From: SpSt-398 sp033762195
GTDB lineage: Bacteria; Bacteroidota; Bacteroidia; Chitinophagales; Chitinophagaceae
Assembly: GCA_033762195.1 (NCBI GenBank)
Contig: JANRLV010000042.1
Location: forward strand, 1-28,555
Reading direction: 5' to 3'
DNA length: 28,555 bases
The stretch's first letter is position 1, and each line of letters begins with the position of its first letter. Below, piece after piece: positions 1-8,098 of the stretch. The position numbers and the translations under genes were made by a program. The notes beneath the pieces were generated by a model. That model did no database searches. It had not been told where the DNA came from and saw nothing but the letters and a program-made list of their open reading frames with translations.

Positions 1-33
1 AAATATTTAGGTTTGTAAGTTAAAGGTTACATT

Positions 34-128
34 ATTCACTATTCACTATTCACTATTCACCTCTCACGCCTCACGTCTCACGAAACTCACCCCTCACTAC
101 TCACCCCTCACTACTCACTGCTCACGCC
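34..128. repeat. Degenerate heptanucleotide tandem repeat
   Basis: About thirteen units of a 7-bp motif, first ATTCACT (34-60) and then CTCACNN (63-128), run up to the stop codon of the response regulator gene, with a small interruption near 80. The array lies downstream of that gene, so it is transcribed as GTGAG-rich sequence. No ORF or clear hairpin is visible. It is probably a slippage-prone simple repeat without a coding role. Confidence 0.75.
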
Positions 129-770
129 TCAAACCAACCGATGTTCATACGCAAACTTCACCAACCCGATCACACTATTCGTATTTGTTTTTCGGAAAAT
201 ATTCTTGCGGTGGGTTTCTACGGTTCTTTCTGAAATAAACAGAGCATCGGCGATCTGACGGTTATTGTATTCCTTTTCTATCAGGCGGATGATCTCGATC
301 TCTCTTTCGGTAAGGTGGGCCTCTTCTGCCTGCTTTTTGCGACGGTCGGAGTTTTTCAGTTCTCTGATCACTTCTTCACTAAAATATATACCACCGGCCG
401 CGATCTTTTCGAGCGCGGTAACCAGTTCCTGTTTGCCGATATTTTTCAATACATAACCGGATATATCGGACTCGGTGATCATTTCATTGACCAATTCACC
501 CTGCCCGCTCATGGAAAGCGCGAGGATACGTAACAAGGGAAATTCCTTTCTCACTTTTTTGGCCAATTCATTGCCGGGAATGACAGGCATCATTATATCC
601 GTTAGCAGGATATCCACCGGATGCAGTTGCAGAAGACCGATTACTTCTTCGGGCTTCGTGGTAGAGAATACCAACTCCACCGAGTCGGTCCCCTTTAATA
701 AGGACAGCAACCCGTCGATCACGATCTGGTGATCGTCCACCAAGGCCACTTTTATCTTTCTCTTCCCCAT
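129..770 (-). CDS. LuxR/NarL-family two-component response regulator
   Basis: This 213-aa cytoplasmic regulator has an N-terminal receiver domain (about residues 6-125) and a C-terminal LuxR-type helix-turn-helix (about 150-213). Visible receiver residues are the acidic pair D12-D13, the phosphoacceptor D58 in the LLTDIMMP context, and the conserved Lys in YVLKN. The HTH contains LTEREIEIIRLI and the recognition helix ISERTVETHRKNIF. Length and layout are normal for NarL/FixJ regulators. It begins at an ATG 106 bp after the sensor kinase gene on the same strand, so the two very likely form a phosphorelay pair. The kinase would phosphorylate D58 and so control DNA binding. The target genes cannot be read from the sequence. 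A perfect hairpin in the gap (796-842) could change the expression of the regulator relative to the kinase. Confidence 0.93.
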   Translation of the reverse strand: MGKRKIKVALVDDHQIVIDGLLSLLKGTDSVELVFSTTKPEEVIGLLQLHPVDILLTDIMMPVIPGNELAKKVRKEFPLLRILALSMSGQGELVNEMITESDISGYVLKNIGKQELVTALEKIAAGGIYFSEEVIRELKNSDRRKKQAEEAHLTEREIEIIRLIEKEYNNRQIADALFISERTVETHRKNIFRKTNTNSVIGLVKFAYEHRLV

Positions 771-795
771 TTGTCGAAAATAACTATTTATTGTT

Positions 796-842
796 GTTTC
801 TCGCAGCGAACGCAGCGCTTCTTAGCGTTCGCTGCGAGAAAC
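796..842. repeat. Perfect 18-bp stem hairpin between kinase and regulator genes
   Basis: Arms 796-813 and 825-842 are exact reverse complements (GTTTCTCGCAGCGAACGC on the left), with an 11-nt loop. The hairpin fills most of the gap between the sensor kinase stop and the regulator start. There is no T-run directly after it on the minus strand, so it is a weak terminator candidate. An mRNA-stability element, an attenuator or a dispersed palindromic repeat are all possible. Confidence 0.8.
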
Positions 843-876
843 CTAAGAACGAATTTTCAGCTATATCCTCTTTGGA

Positions 877-2781
877 TTACGAAAGAGGTACATGCACCGC
901 TACCAGGGTTCCTTTTCCCGGGGCGGAATCAAAATCCACCGTGCCTTTCAAAAATTCGACACGGGTACGGATATTCTTTAGCCCCATCCCGTCTCCATTC
1001 ACTTCATCCAAAACGGCAAAGCCTTTTCCGTTGTCTTCGATGGTGGCACTGATGCCATCCTTGTCACGTATGATCGAAATATCGAGGTGGGTGGCCCCGG
1101 CGTGTTTGATCACATTGTTGACACATTCCTGGATCACACGGTATAATACAATTTCCACATTGCTGTCGATCCGGTCCTGAAGCCCTTCGGTGTGAAGGTG
1201 CACCTTTAATACTTTGCTTTCGATCTTTTCCAGAAAATCGCCAATGGCAGAGGCCAACCCTTTTTTCAATAGCACATTGGGCATCATGTTATGGCTGACC
1301 GTACGTACTTCCTTGCAACTTTCATCCACCAGACCGATGATCTTATCGAGTGAGGCCCGCTGGTCCGGGTCAGCGATGGTTAATTCCGATTCCAGGGCAG
1401 AAAGGTTCATTTTGGCCGCGCTCATCATTTGTCCTACCCCGTCGTGCAGGTCCTTCGCGATCCGTTGCCGCTCGCTTTCTTCGGCTTCCATCACAGCCCG
1501 GGTGGCAATTTCCTGTTGGTGCATGATCTCCTGCTGTAAACGGTGCTTTTGGCGAAGGCGGTACCTCCGATATATGAGATAACCGGAAAAGGCAGTCAGG
1601 AGCAAAATAAGTACGGTACCTCCAATGATATAATTTTTCTTACTCAGTTGTGTTTGCTGTAACTCGATCTGTTTTTGTTTTTTCTCGGTTTCGTAGATCG
1701 TTTGCAATTCAGCGATCTTGGTCTCGCTCTCAATATTCAGCAGACTGTCCTTTAATGATTCTGATTTTTTCAGGGCCTCAAATGCCAACTCGATCTGCCC
1801 GGCTTTCTTATAAGATTCCGACATGTACTGATAGGCCAATTGACGCCCCTGCGCGTAACCAGCCGAATCGGCCAGCGCTACCGATCGCAAAAAATAGGGA
1901 ATGGCCTCATTGTATTTTTTTTGAAAGGAAAACAAATGACCCAGATTGAGATAGCTGTCACTCATTTGTTTTTTATTATCAAAAGCAGAATCGATCAGAA
2001 TTGTGCGGCGAAAATAGGCAAAGGCCTTTGCAAAATCAGGAGGGGAGCCATACATGTAACAATTCCCCATGTTGTCGTAAAACATGGCCTTGGAGAATGC
2101 GTTATTGGTTTCTTCCGCAATTTGAATCCCGAGGCTATCCAATTGTAGCGCCTCATTTATTTTCCCCTGCATGCCATAAATATTGGCGAGGGTGTGGAGC
2201 GCTGTTATACGAAGGCGAGGCGCCTGTGGTGTCTGGAGGTCATCCAGCATCTCGAGTGCCTCCCGGATATAGACTTCGGCCTGGGGAAGTTTGTCCTGTG
2301 ATTGGTACACCATCCCGATATTAAGCCGCGAGGCGATCATGCCATTACGATCTTTGATCTTTTCCCGGATGCTGAGGGCCCGGAACTGTACTTCAAGTGC
2401 TTCCGCATGTTTTCCCAATTGCCAGAGTACGGTACCCTGTGCGCCGTAGGTGTTCCCCATCATTGAATCGTTGCGGGTCTTCTCACTTAAGAGCCGGCAT
2501 TCCTCAAAATAATTCATGGCCGTGCGGTACCGGGCTTTTACAGCCTGGGCCTGCCCCATGGCATAGTTGGCAAGTAAGAGGGAATAGTCCGAGCCTTTTT
2601 CTTTGGCCAGGGTATAGGCCTTATCCGCAAGAAGAAAACAGCTATCGGCATTGGTATTGCGCATTTCCACCGACTGACGGGCATAACGTTCAATCAGGGT
2701 ATTCACTTCTTCCTTCTGGGCATCCGCAGAAAGGACGATGAATAAGCAGGCCAATATGAGGGCATAACGGGTGGCAGGCAT
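877..2781 (-). CDS. TPR-containing sensor histidine kinase (HisKA_3 type)
   Basis: The open frame reaches 2814, but the ATG at 2781 gives a canonical signal peptide (RYALILACLFIVLSADA, then Q), so a 634-aa product is preferred. After export come about 330 residues of tetratricopeptide-like helical repeats (motifs such as GNTYGAQGTVLWQLGKHAEA). One transmembrane helix follows near residues 384-406 (YIIGGTVLILLLTAFSGYLI), then a coiled linker. The phosphoacceptor box is ERQRIAKDLHDGVGQ (His near 446), and the HATPase domain shows NNVIKHA, DNGKGF and GMGLKNI. This is the NarX/DegS-like layout common in Bacteroidota, with TPRs as the putative sensor. The chosen start lies 16 bp after dapB. The cognate regulator follows at 770. 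The signal sensed is unknown. Confidence 0.92.
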   Translation of the reverse strand: MPATRYALILACLFIVLSADAQKEEVNTLIERYARQSVEMRNTNADSCFLLADKAYTLAKEKGSDYSLLLANYAMGQAQAVKARYRTAMNYFEECRLLSEKTRNDSMMGNTYGAQGTVLWQLGKHAEALEVQFRALSIREKIKDRNGMIASRLNIGMVYQSQDKLPQAEVYIREALEMLDDLQTPQAPRLRITALHTLANIYGMQGKINEALQLDSLGIQIAEETNNAFSKAMFYDNMGNCYMYGSPPDFAKAFAYFRRTILIDSAFDNKKQMSDSYLNLGHLFSFQKKYNEAIPYFLRSVALADSAGYAQGRQLAYQYMSESYKKAGQIELAFEALKKSESLKDSLLNIESETKIAELQTIYETEKKQKQIELQQTQLSKKNYIIGGTVLILLLTAFSGYLIYRRYRLRQKHRLQQEIMHQQEIATRAVMEAEESERQRIAKDLHDGVGQMMSAAKMNLSALESELTIADPDQRASLDKIIGLVDESCKEVRTVSHNMMPNVLLKKGLASAIGDFLEKIESKVLKVHLHTEGLQDRIDSNVEIVLYRVIQECVNNVIKHAGATHLDISIIRDKDGISATIEDNGKGFAVLDEVNGDGMGLKNIRTRVEFLKGTVDFDSAPGKGTLVAVHVPLS

Positions 2782-2797
2782 AGTGTGTTGTAAAATA

Positions 2798-3514
2798 CTA
2801 TAATCCCAACACATCCTTCATGGTGAACAAACCTTTTTTCCCCTGCAGGAATTCGGCGGCCAATACCGCACCCAGGGCAAAACCGGTGCGGTTATGCGCC
2901 GTATGGATGATCTCGATATCATCAATGGCCGAGCTGTAGCGTACTTTATGGGTACCGGGTGCGGGGTCTATGCGCGCACTCACGATCTCAAGGTCTTTTG
3001 GATTGTCACTGTTCTGGTTGACCCAGGCATTCTTTCTTTTTATTTTTTCGAGTACCTGTTCTGCCAGGGTAATGGCGGTTCCACTCGGGGCATCTCTTTT
3101 CTGGGTATGATGGATCTCTTCCAATTGTACATCATAATCATCATGGGGAGCCATCAGTTCGGCCAATCGTTTATTCAATTCAAAGAAAATATTGACACCC
3201 ACGCTAAAGTTACTGGCATATATAAACGATCCTTTTGTCTCTGCCCGGAGTGATTCGATCTCTTTCCACCTATCAAGCCAGCCGGTGGAGCCGCATACCA
3301 ACGGAATGCCCCATGTCAATACCTGCTTTACATTCTCAAAGGCACTATGCGGGCCCGTGAACTCAATGGCCACATCAGCTTTTTTCAGATTGGCTTCATT
3401 GAAATCGGCCAGGTTCTCATCATTGACCTTTAACACAATTTCATGTCCGCGCTGCAAAGCGATCTCTTCAATGGCTTTGCCCATTTTGCCGTATCCAATT
3501 AAAGCAATCTTCAT
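2798..3514 (-). CDS. dapB: 4-hydroxy-tetrahydrodipicolinate reductase
   Basis: DapB reduces 4-hydroxy-tetrahydrodipicolinate to tetrahydrodipicolinate with NAD(P)H, in the lysine and diaminopimelate pathway in the cytoplasm. The ATG at 3514 gives 238 aa starting MKIALIGYGKMG. An upstream in-frame TTG at 3526 would add only four residues before the Rossmann strand and is not preferred. Visible motifs are the nucleotide-binding loop GYGKMG (7-12), EFTGPHS, the GSTGW turn, and the catalytic and substrate region EEIHHTQKRDAPSGTA with H135/H136 and K139. The glycine loop is shorter than the GxxGRMG of proteobacterial enzymes, and the protein is on the short side, as in other Bacteroidota. It sits in the parA-parB-DUF5683-dapB order seen across this phylum. 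A lepB gene often follows in related genomes, but here a kinase-regulator pair follows. Confidence 0.95.
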   Translation of the reverse strand: MKIALIGYGKMGKAIEEIALQRGHEIVLKVNDENLADFNEANLKKADVAIEFTGPHSAFENVKQVLTWGIPLVCGSTGWLDRWKEIESLRAETKGSFIYASNFSVGVNIFFELNKRLAELMAPHDDYDVQLEEIHHTQKRDAPSGTAITLAEQVLEKIKRKNAWVNQNSDNPKDLEIVSARIDPAPGTHKVRYSSAIDDIEIIHTAHNRTGFALGAVLAAEFLQGKKGLFTMKDVLGL

Positions 3515-3544
3515 ATATATTATCAAGAATTAAAATTCGTGCTA

Positions 3545-4159
3545 TTATTTCTTTCCGATAGTAAACACCAACCCCACACCCGCCGTTCTCAAATAAGGAT
3601 TGACCACCGGTTTGATCTTCATGCTGAGGTCGGGTGAAATATCAAAACTCTTCAGGTGTCCGTCTACAGCGGCGTCAACTACATTCAGTCCCCAAAAAAG
3701 GACAAATACCAGAACGGAATAATCAATGTATTTTCTGAATTCATCTCTTCCGGCGCGGATGGATTCAGGGCTGATGATCTTGTAAAGTTGGTCGAGTGTA
3801 TTGTAGTCAGTGGAATCGTAGGCAGGGGCTTGTGCTTTGATACGTGCGGCATAGGCAAAACGGTATTCCCGGTAAACACCAATGTTATCAAAGAATACAT
3901 AGGAAGTGATACCGAGTGCGGCATAAACGATCGGGATCTTCCAGTATTTTTTATTGGTGGCCTGTCCCCAACCCGGGATAATGGCCGAGCGCAAAGCTAC
4001 TTTGCGGGGATAGGTATTCTTTCTTGCGGTATCGGGTTTGATGATTGGTGGGGTGGCAGGAATGGAATCGTTTAGCCCCATGATGGTTTCCTGTGCCTGA
4101 ACCTGCTGGCCGGCCATGAATAAAAACAGGGATAAAAAAATGAATTGGATCGTCTTCAT
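3545..4159 (-). CDS. DUF5683 family protein
   Basis: This 204-aa protein is assigned to DUF5683 from its sequence and its position between parB and dapB. The ATG at 4159, 2 bp after the parB stop, gives a clear signal peptide (KTIQFIFLSLFLFMAGQQVQA, cleavage before QE). The open frame extends to 4183 inside parB, but that longer start would bury the signal. After a proline- and threonine-rich stretch comes the family segment RSAIIPGWGQATNKKYWKIP and a hydrophobic helix (IVYAALGITSYVFF). A second helix (YSVLVFVLFWGLNVVDAAVD) follows, with a short beta-rich tail. The protein is probably in the envelope. Its function is not established; tight coupling to parAB suggests co-expression rather than a proven role in segregation. 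Confidence 0.85.
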   Translation of the reverse strand: MKTIQFIFLSLFLFMAGQQVQAQETIMGLNDSIPATPPIIKPDTARKNTYPRKVALRSAIIPGWGQATNKKYWKIPIVYAALGITSYVFFDNIGVYREYRFAYAARIKAQAPAYDSTDYNTLDQLYKIISPESIRAGRDEFRKYIDYSVLVFVLFWGLNVVDAAVDGHLKSFDISPDLSMKIKPVVNPYLRTAGVGLVFTIGKK

Positions 4160-4161
4160 GG

Positions 4162-5079
4162 TCAATCTACGGTAACATTCCATTGACCGAGCAGTTTATT
4201 GAATTCTTCCAATGAATAATAATCAAACGTGAGTTGCCCGCTTCCATCGGATTGGTGTTTCAATTTTACCCGGGTACTGAAATGCGATGCTAATTTATCT
4301 TCAATTTTCTGGAAGGCCGGAGGCAGCGAGGTTTTTACCTGTTTTTTAACAGGGCCATCCTGTTTGTACAGGTTACGAACCATGGCTTCGGTTTGTCGCA
4401 CCGACAGTCCTTTTTCTTTTATTTCTGAAAAAATATAAAGTTGCTTGTCAATGGTGTCTACATTGATAAGGGCCCGTGCATGTCCCATGCTCATTTCTCC
4501 TTTTCGCAGGGCGATCTGGATATCGGGGGGAAGTTTCAATAACCGGATATAATTGGTAACGGTACTCCGGTCAAAGCCCATACGGTCGGCCACCTGTTCC
4601 TGCGTATAGCTCAGTTCTTCCATCATCCGCTTATAGCTAAGCGAAATTTCTATGGCATTGAGGTCTTCCCGCTGCAGGTTTTCCAGCAGGGCCAGTTCCA
4701 ATAATTGCTGATCGTTGGCCTGGCGTACATAGGCTGGTATATCTTTTAGCCCGGCGATCTTCGAAGCCCTCCATCTCCGTTCCCCGGAAATAAGCCGGTA
4801 TTTACCCGAAGGGAGTTTGGATACGGTGACGGGTTGAATGATATCGTGTATGCGAATGGAATTGGCGAGTTCCTGTAAGGCGGTCTCGTCAAAATCGCGG
4901 CGAGGTTGTTTGGGGTTGGTTTCGATCGTATCGATCGGGATACGGGTAACACCGGTAACGGTATCCACTACGGTACTTTTCAGGGTATTCGCGCTGCTTT
5001 TCAGGTCGGCATCAATGCCCTGTAGCAGGGATCGTATTCCTTTTCCTAATGCTTCTTTGTTCTGTTTGGGGCTGGTCAT
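4162..5079 (-). CDS. parB: Chromosome partitioning protein ParB
   Basis: ParB is the CTP-dependent clamp that loads on parS and works with ParA in origin segregation. The preferred ATG at 5079 gives 305 aa; an in-frame TTG at 5085 would add two residues. The N-terminal ParB/Srx domain includes the arginine-rich CTP box GERRWRA (about 99-105). The central helix-turn-helix region (about 156-184) reads SYTQEQVADRMGFDRSTVTN. GHARALINV follows, and the C-terminal basic dimerisation part ends near 305. The basic N-terminus with KQNKEALGKGIRSLLQG is the usual ParA-contact peptide seen at the start of chromosomal ParB. It lies 24 bp after parA. No parS palindrome was noticed in this window by eye. 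Confidence 0.95.
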   Translation of the reverse strand: MTSPKQNKEALGKGIRSLLQGIDADLKSSANTLKSTVVDTVTGVTRIPIDTIETNPKQPRRDFDETALQELANSIRIHDIIQPVTVSKLPSGKYRLISGERRWRASKIAGLKDIPAYVRQANDQQLLELALLENLQREDLNAIEISLSYKRMMEELSYTQEQVADRMGFDRSTVTNYIRLLKLPPDIQIALRKGEMSMGHARALINVDTIDKQLYIFSEIKEKGLSVRQTEAMVRNLYKQDGPVKKQVKTSLPPAFQKIEDKLASHFSTRVKLKHQSDGSGQLTFDYYSLEEFNKLLGQWNVTVD

Positions 5080-5103
5080 TGGCAATGGTTGTTAGGTTCC
5101 GGC

Positions 5104-5907
5104 TTAGAGTTCCATGATCCGTTCTTCCTGCCGGATCTTGGTCATGTCATTCTTTTGAAGGATCTCTTTGGCCAGGTTGAGGTAGTTCACCGAACCCTTG
5201 CTTTTGGCATCATACAGGATCACGGGTTTACCTACACTGGGGGCTTCGCTGAGCTTGGCGTTACGGTGGATGATGGTGTCAAAGACCAGGTCTTCAAAGT
5301 GGCGACGCACTTCGCTCACCACCTGGTTACAGAGGCGGAGACGCCCATCGTACATGGTCATCAGGATGCCTTCGATCAGCAGGGAGGTATTTAGCCGGCT
5401 TTGCACGATCTTGATCGTATTGAGCAATTTGCCCAAACCTTCCAGGGCAAAGAATTCGCATTGTACAGGAACGATCACCGAGTCAGATGCGGTCAATGCA
5501 TTAACGGTGATCAGGCCAAGCGAAGGGGAACAGTCAATAATGATGAAATCATAATCGCCCTTCACCGGATCAAGGATATTTTTCAAAACCATTTCCCGGT
5601 TGGGGTAGTTGATCATTTCAATCTCGGCACCCACGAGGTCTATATGCGAAGGAATCAGGTCGAGATAGGGTATTTCTGTTTTGAGGATCACATCCCTGGC
5701 CACTGACTCATTCACCATGCAATCATAAAGGCTATGGGTAATGTTGTGCAGGTCAAAACCTACCCCTGTCGTACTGTTAGCCTGAGGATCGGCATCCACC
5801 AGCAGGGTCTTGTATTCCAGTACAGCCAGACTGGCCGCAACATTGATCGCGGAAGTGGTCTTACCTACACCCCCTTTTTGATTGGCCACACCAATAACTC
5901 TTGCCAT
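5104..5907 (-). CDS. parA: Chromosome partitioning ATPase ParA (Soj type)
   Basis: This 267-aa Walker-type ATPase forms the DNA-bound gradient that moves ParB-parS complexes. The deviant Walker A box KGGVGKTT is at residues 11-18, immediately after the ATG, so there is no N-terminal DNA-binding extension and this is the short chromosomal form. Walker A' (LLVDADPQANST) and Walker B (FIIIDCSPSLGL) are present, followed by VPVQCEFFALEGL. The C-terminal part contains LIEGILMTMYDGR, typical of Soj proteins. It is preceded by the MBL hydrolase gene with a 24-bp gap and followed by parB with a 24-bp gap, consistent with one transcript. Confidence 0.96.
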   Translation of the reverse strand: MARVIGVANQKGGVGKTTSAINVAASLAVLEYKTLLVDADPQANSTTGVGFDLHNITHSLYDCMVNESVARDVILKTEIPYLDLIPSHIDLVGAEIEMINYPNREMVLKNILDPVKGDYDFIIIDCSPSLGLITVNALTASDSVIVPVQCEFFALEGLGKLLNTIKIVQSRLNTSLLIEGILMTMYDGRLRLCNQVVSEVRRHFEDLVFDTIIHRNAKLSEAPSVGKPVILYDAKSKGSVNYLNLAKEILQKNDMTKIRQEERIMEL

Positions 5908-5931
5908 AATCGGAACCCCTCGTATTTTTTA

Positions 5932-6612
5932 TTATAAACTCAATTGTTGACCAATACCGGGAAGGTGCAATGTGTACCCCTTATCCGCAAAACACTTTTT
6001 CGCGGCGGTATGATCGATCTTAATAAAGCCAAATGTATCAAAATGAACGCCAACTACCGTCTCGCAACGGATCATTTTTGCAGCTTTGACCGCATCTTCC
6101 GGACCCATGGTGAAATTATCCCCAACGGGCATGACCGCAAACTTCAAGGTCGCCCAGTCTGCAATTAGTTGCATATCAAGGGTCAGGGCGGTATCTCCGG
6201 AATAATAGAAATTACCTTCCGGACCATACACGATAAAACCCATGGGGTTTCCGCCATAGCTGCCATCGGGTAATCCGGAGGAATGTTGGGCGACTACGCA
6301 TTTGACGGCAAAGTCGCCAAAATCCCAACGCCCACCGGTATTCATCGGATGGGTATTGCTCACCCCATTCTTATTGAGCCATTCATGGATCTCCCAGCTG
6401 CACACCACTTTGGCCCCTGTTCTTTTGGCAATGGATATACAATCGGCGATATGGTCCGCATGACCATGCGAAAGAAGGATATAATCCGCCCCGATGGATT
6501 CAACATTGATCTCTTTTGCCAACTCATTGTAGGTGATAAAAGGATCAAACAATATTTTTTTGCCGTTCACGTCTACGGAAAAACAGGAATGGCCGTAGTA
6601 GTTCAACGTCAT
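5932..6612 (-). CDS. UPF0173-type metal-dependent hydrolase (MBL fold)
   Basis: This 226-aa cytoplasmic protein has the metallo-beta-lactamase fold. The metal-binding motif SHGHADH is at residues 48-54, further ligands are the His in VVAQHSS and the Asp in YYSGDT, and a late His lies in VVGVHFDT. The N-terminus (LNYYGHSCFSVDVNGKKI) and the size match the UPF0173/UlaG-like hydrolases, whose physiological substrate is usually unknown. It is the first gene of the minus-strand run that leads into parA. A -7-like element matching TAnnTTTG lies 23 bp upstream of its ATG. Confidence 0.85.
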   Translation of the reverse strand: MTLNYYGHSCFSVDVNGKKILFDPFITYNELAKEINVESIGADYILLSHGHADHIADCISIAKRTGAKVVCSWEIHEWLNKNGVSNTHPMNTGGRWDFGDFAVKCVVAQHSSGLPDGSYGGNPMGFIVYGPEGNFYYSGDTALTLDMQLIADWATLKFAVMPVGDNFTMGPEDAVKAAKMIRCETVVGVHFDTFGFIKIDHTAAKKCFADKGYTLHLPGIGQQLSL

Positions 6613-6634
6613 ATTATTAATTTTTGAAGGAAAG

Positions 6635-6642
6635 CAAAAATA
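6635..6642 (-). promoter_or_regulatory. Candidate Bacteroidota -7 promoter element
   Basis: Read on the minus strand this is TATTTTTG, an exact match to the TAnnTTTG element of Bacteroidota housekeeping promoters. It is 23 bp from the hydrolase ATG, which would give a leader of roughly 15 nt. No convincing -33 TTG is placed at the ideal distance, so the call rests on the -7 element and on position in the 131-bp divergent gap. Confidence 0.35.
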
Positions 6643-6743
6643 AGCCTTGTGGCTAATTTAATGGAACTAAATGACCGTTTCTGTTGTTAAAGTAGTTCTT
6701 TTGGGTAAAATAAATTCATTCGTCTCTTTCAATTCGTTGATTC

Positions 6744-7994
6744 ATGCGTAGTTCTCCCTTTTGGTGGATTTTCATCCTTTTCATGGTCTTGCTTGACCTC
6801 TATGTTTTTCAGGCCCTGAAGGTGCTGACGGCTTCCACCGGTATCCGTACCCGGACGATCATTCATGTGGTTTACTGGGTGCTTTCGGTGTCGGCAGTAG
6901 GAACCCTCCTGCTTCTGCCTTACCTGCATTTTGACCAGGCCACCAAAGTGATCCGGTCCACCATCTTTGCGCTGATCATCGGATTGTTTTTTGCCAAATT
7001 GATCGGGGCGGTTTTTTTCCTCGTGGATGATATTCGTCGCGGCGCCCAGTGGGTGGCATTTAGAACATTCTTAACCGGTAGTACCGCCAATAGCGGAAGT
7101 GGGGGAGATGCGATACCCCGGTCGGCTTTCCTCAGTTGGATGGGGATGATCGCCGGAGGAGGTTTGTATGGTTCGCTGGTTTATGGATTTGGAAACAAAT
7201 ACCGCTATGACCTGAAAAAAATACCCCTGGCCTTTTCCAATTTACCGGCCGCTTTCAAAGGACTCCGTATCGTGCATATCTCCGATATCCATTCGGGAAG
7301 CTTTACCGATAAAGAAGCCGTAAACCGCGGGGTACAAAAGATACTGGAACAGAAACCCGACCTGATACTCTTTACGGGTGACCTGGTGAATGACCGGGCC
7401 GATGAAATGGAACATTATAAAGAAGTCTTTTCTCAGCTTCGCGCTCCACTTGGGGTGTTTTCCACCTTGGGTAACCACGATTATGGTGACTATGCCCGCT
7501 GGGAAAGCCCAGAGGCCAAAGCAGCCAACCTGGAACGGTTAAAGAATGTGCATGCCGAAATGGGTTGGAAGCTCCTGATGGATGAGCACCACGTCATCGA
7601 AAAAGATGGTCATTCCCTTTCTTTGTTAGGGGTACAAAACATCAGTGGCCGGGGTAATTTTCATAGTTATGGCGACCTGGGCAAGGCCTATGCAGGCGCC
7701 CAACCACATCCGTTTAAGATCCTGATGAGTCACGACCCCTCGCATTGGGATGCAGAAGTGGTAAAAAGCTATCCCGATATTGACCTGATGCTTTCCGGGC
7801 ATACCCATGGTATGCAATTCGGGGTGGAAATACCCGGATGGCGCTGGAGCCCCGTTCAATATTTCTATAAACAATGGGCCGGTCTTTACGAAACAGGTTC
7901 CCAAAAACTCTATGTCAACCGGGGTTTTGGCTTTATCGGCTACCCGGGTCGTGTAGGTATTTTACCCGAAATCACCCTTATTGAATTGATTTAA
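6744..7994 (+). CDS. Membrane-anchored metallophosphoesterase (YkuE/YaeI-like)
   Basis: The first about 150 of 416 residues contain three or four hydrophobic helices (around 7-24, 41-62, 72-95 and 131-149). They anchor a calcineurin-like phosphoesterase domain that starts near residue 170. All metal-ligand motifs are visible: D181 and H183 in HISDIHSGS, the Asp in FTGDLVND, G243-N244-H245-D246 in TLGNHDYG, the His in ILMSHDP, and H353-T354-H355 in SGHTHGMQFG. In the last box Met replaces the more usual Gly of GHTHGGQ. Relatives act on phospholipid or UDP-sugar diphosphates such as UDP-diacylglucosamine, but the substrate here is unproven. It starts at an ATG and diverges from the parAB run. 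Confidence 0.87.
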   Translation: MRSSPFWWIFILFMVLLDLYVFQALKVLTASTGIRTRTIIHVVYWVLSVSAVGTLLLLPYLHFDQATKVIRSTIFALIIGLFFAKLIGAVFFLVDDIRRGAQWVAFRTFLTGSTANSGSGGDAIPRSAFLSWMGMIAGGGLYGSLVYGFGNKYRYDLKKIPLAFSNLPAAFKGLRIVHISDIHSGSFTDKEAVNRGVQKILEQKPDLILFTGDLVNDRADEMEHYKEVFSQLRAPLGVFSTLGNHDYGDYARWESPEAKAANLERLKNVHAEMGWKLLMDEHHVIEKDGHSLSLLGVQNISGRGNFHSYGDLGKAYAGAQPHPFKILMSHDPSHWDAEVVKSYPDIDLMLSGHTHGMQFGVEIPGWRWSPVQYFYKQWAGLYETGSQKLYVNRGFGFIGYPGRVGILPEITLIELI

Positions 7995-8098
7995 AACGGT
8001 TTCTTCAATATTTTTGACCCCGGTTCGTTTGATTATTTTCCTGAACATATTAAACCCCTGCCCCCGGGCCGGGTCATAAACGCCGGAATACAAGCCTT

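Noticed and set aside
3656..4075. Plus-strand 139-codon frame opposite the DUF5683 gene
   Set aside because: It is antisense to a well-supported gene, with no signal or recognisable motif.
5080..5103. parS site near parAB
   Set aside because: No GTTNCACGTGNAAC-like palindrome was found by eye in the gap or nearby.
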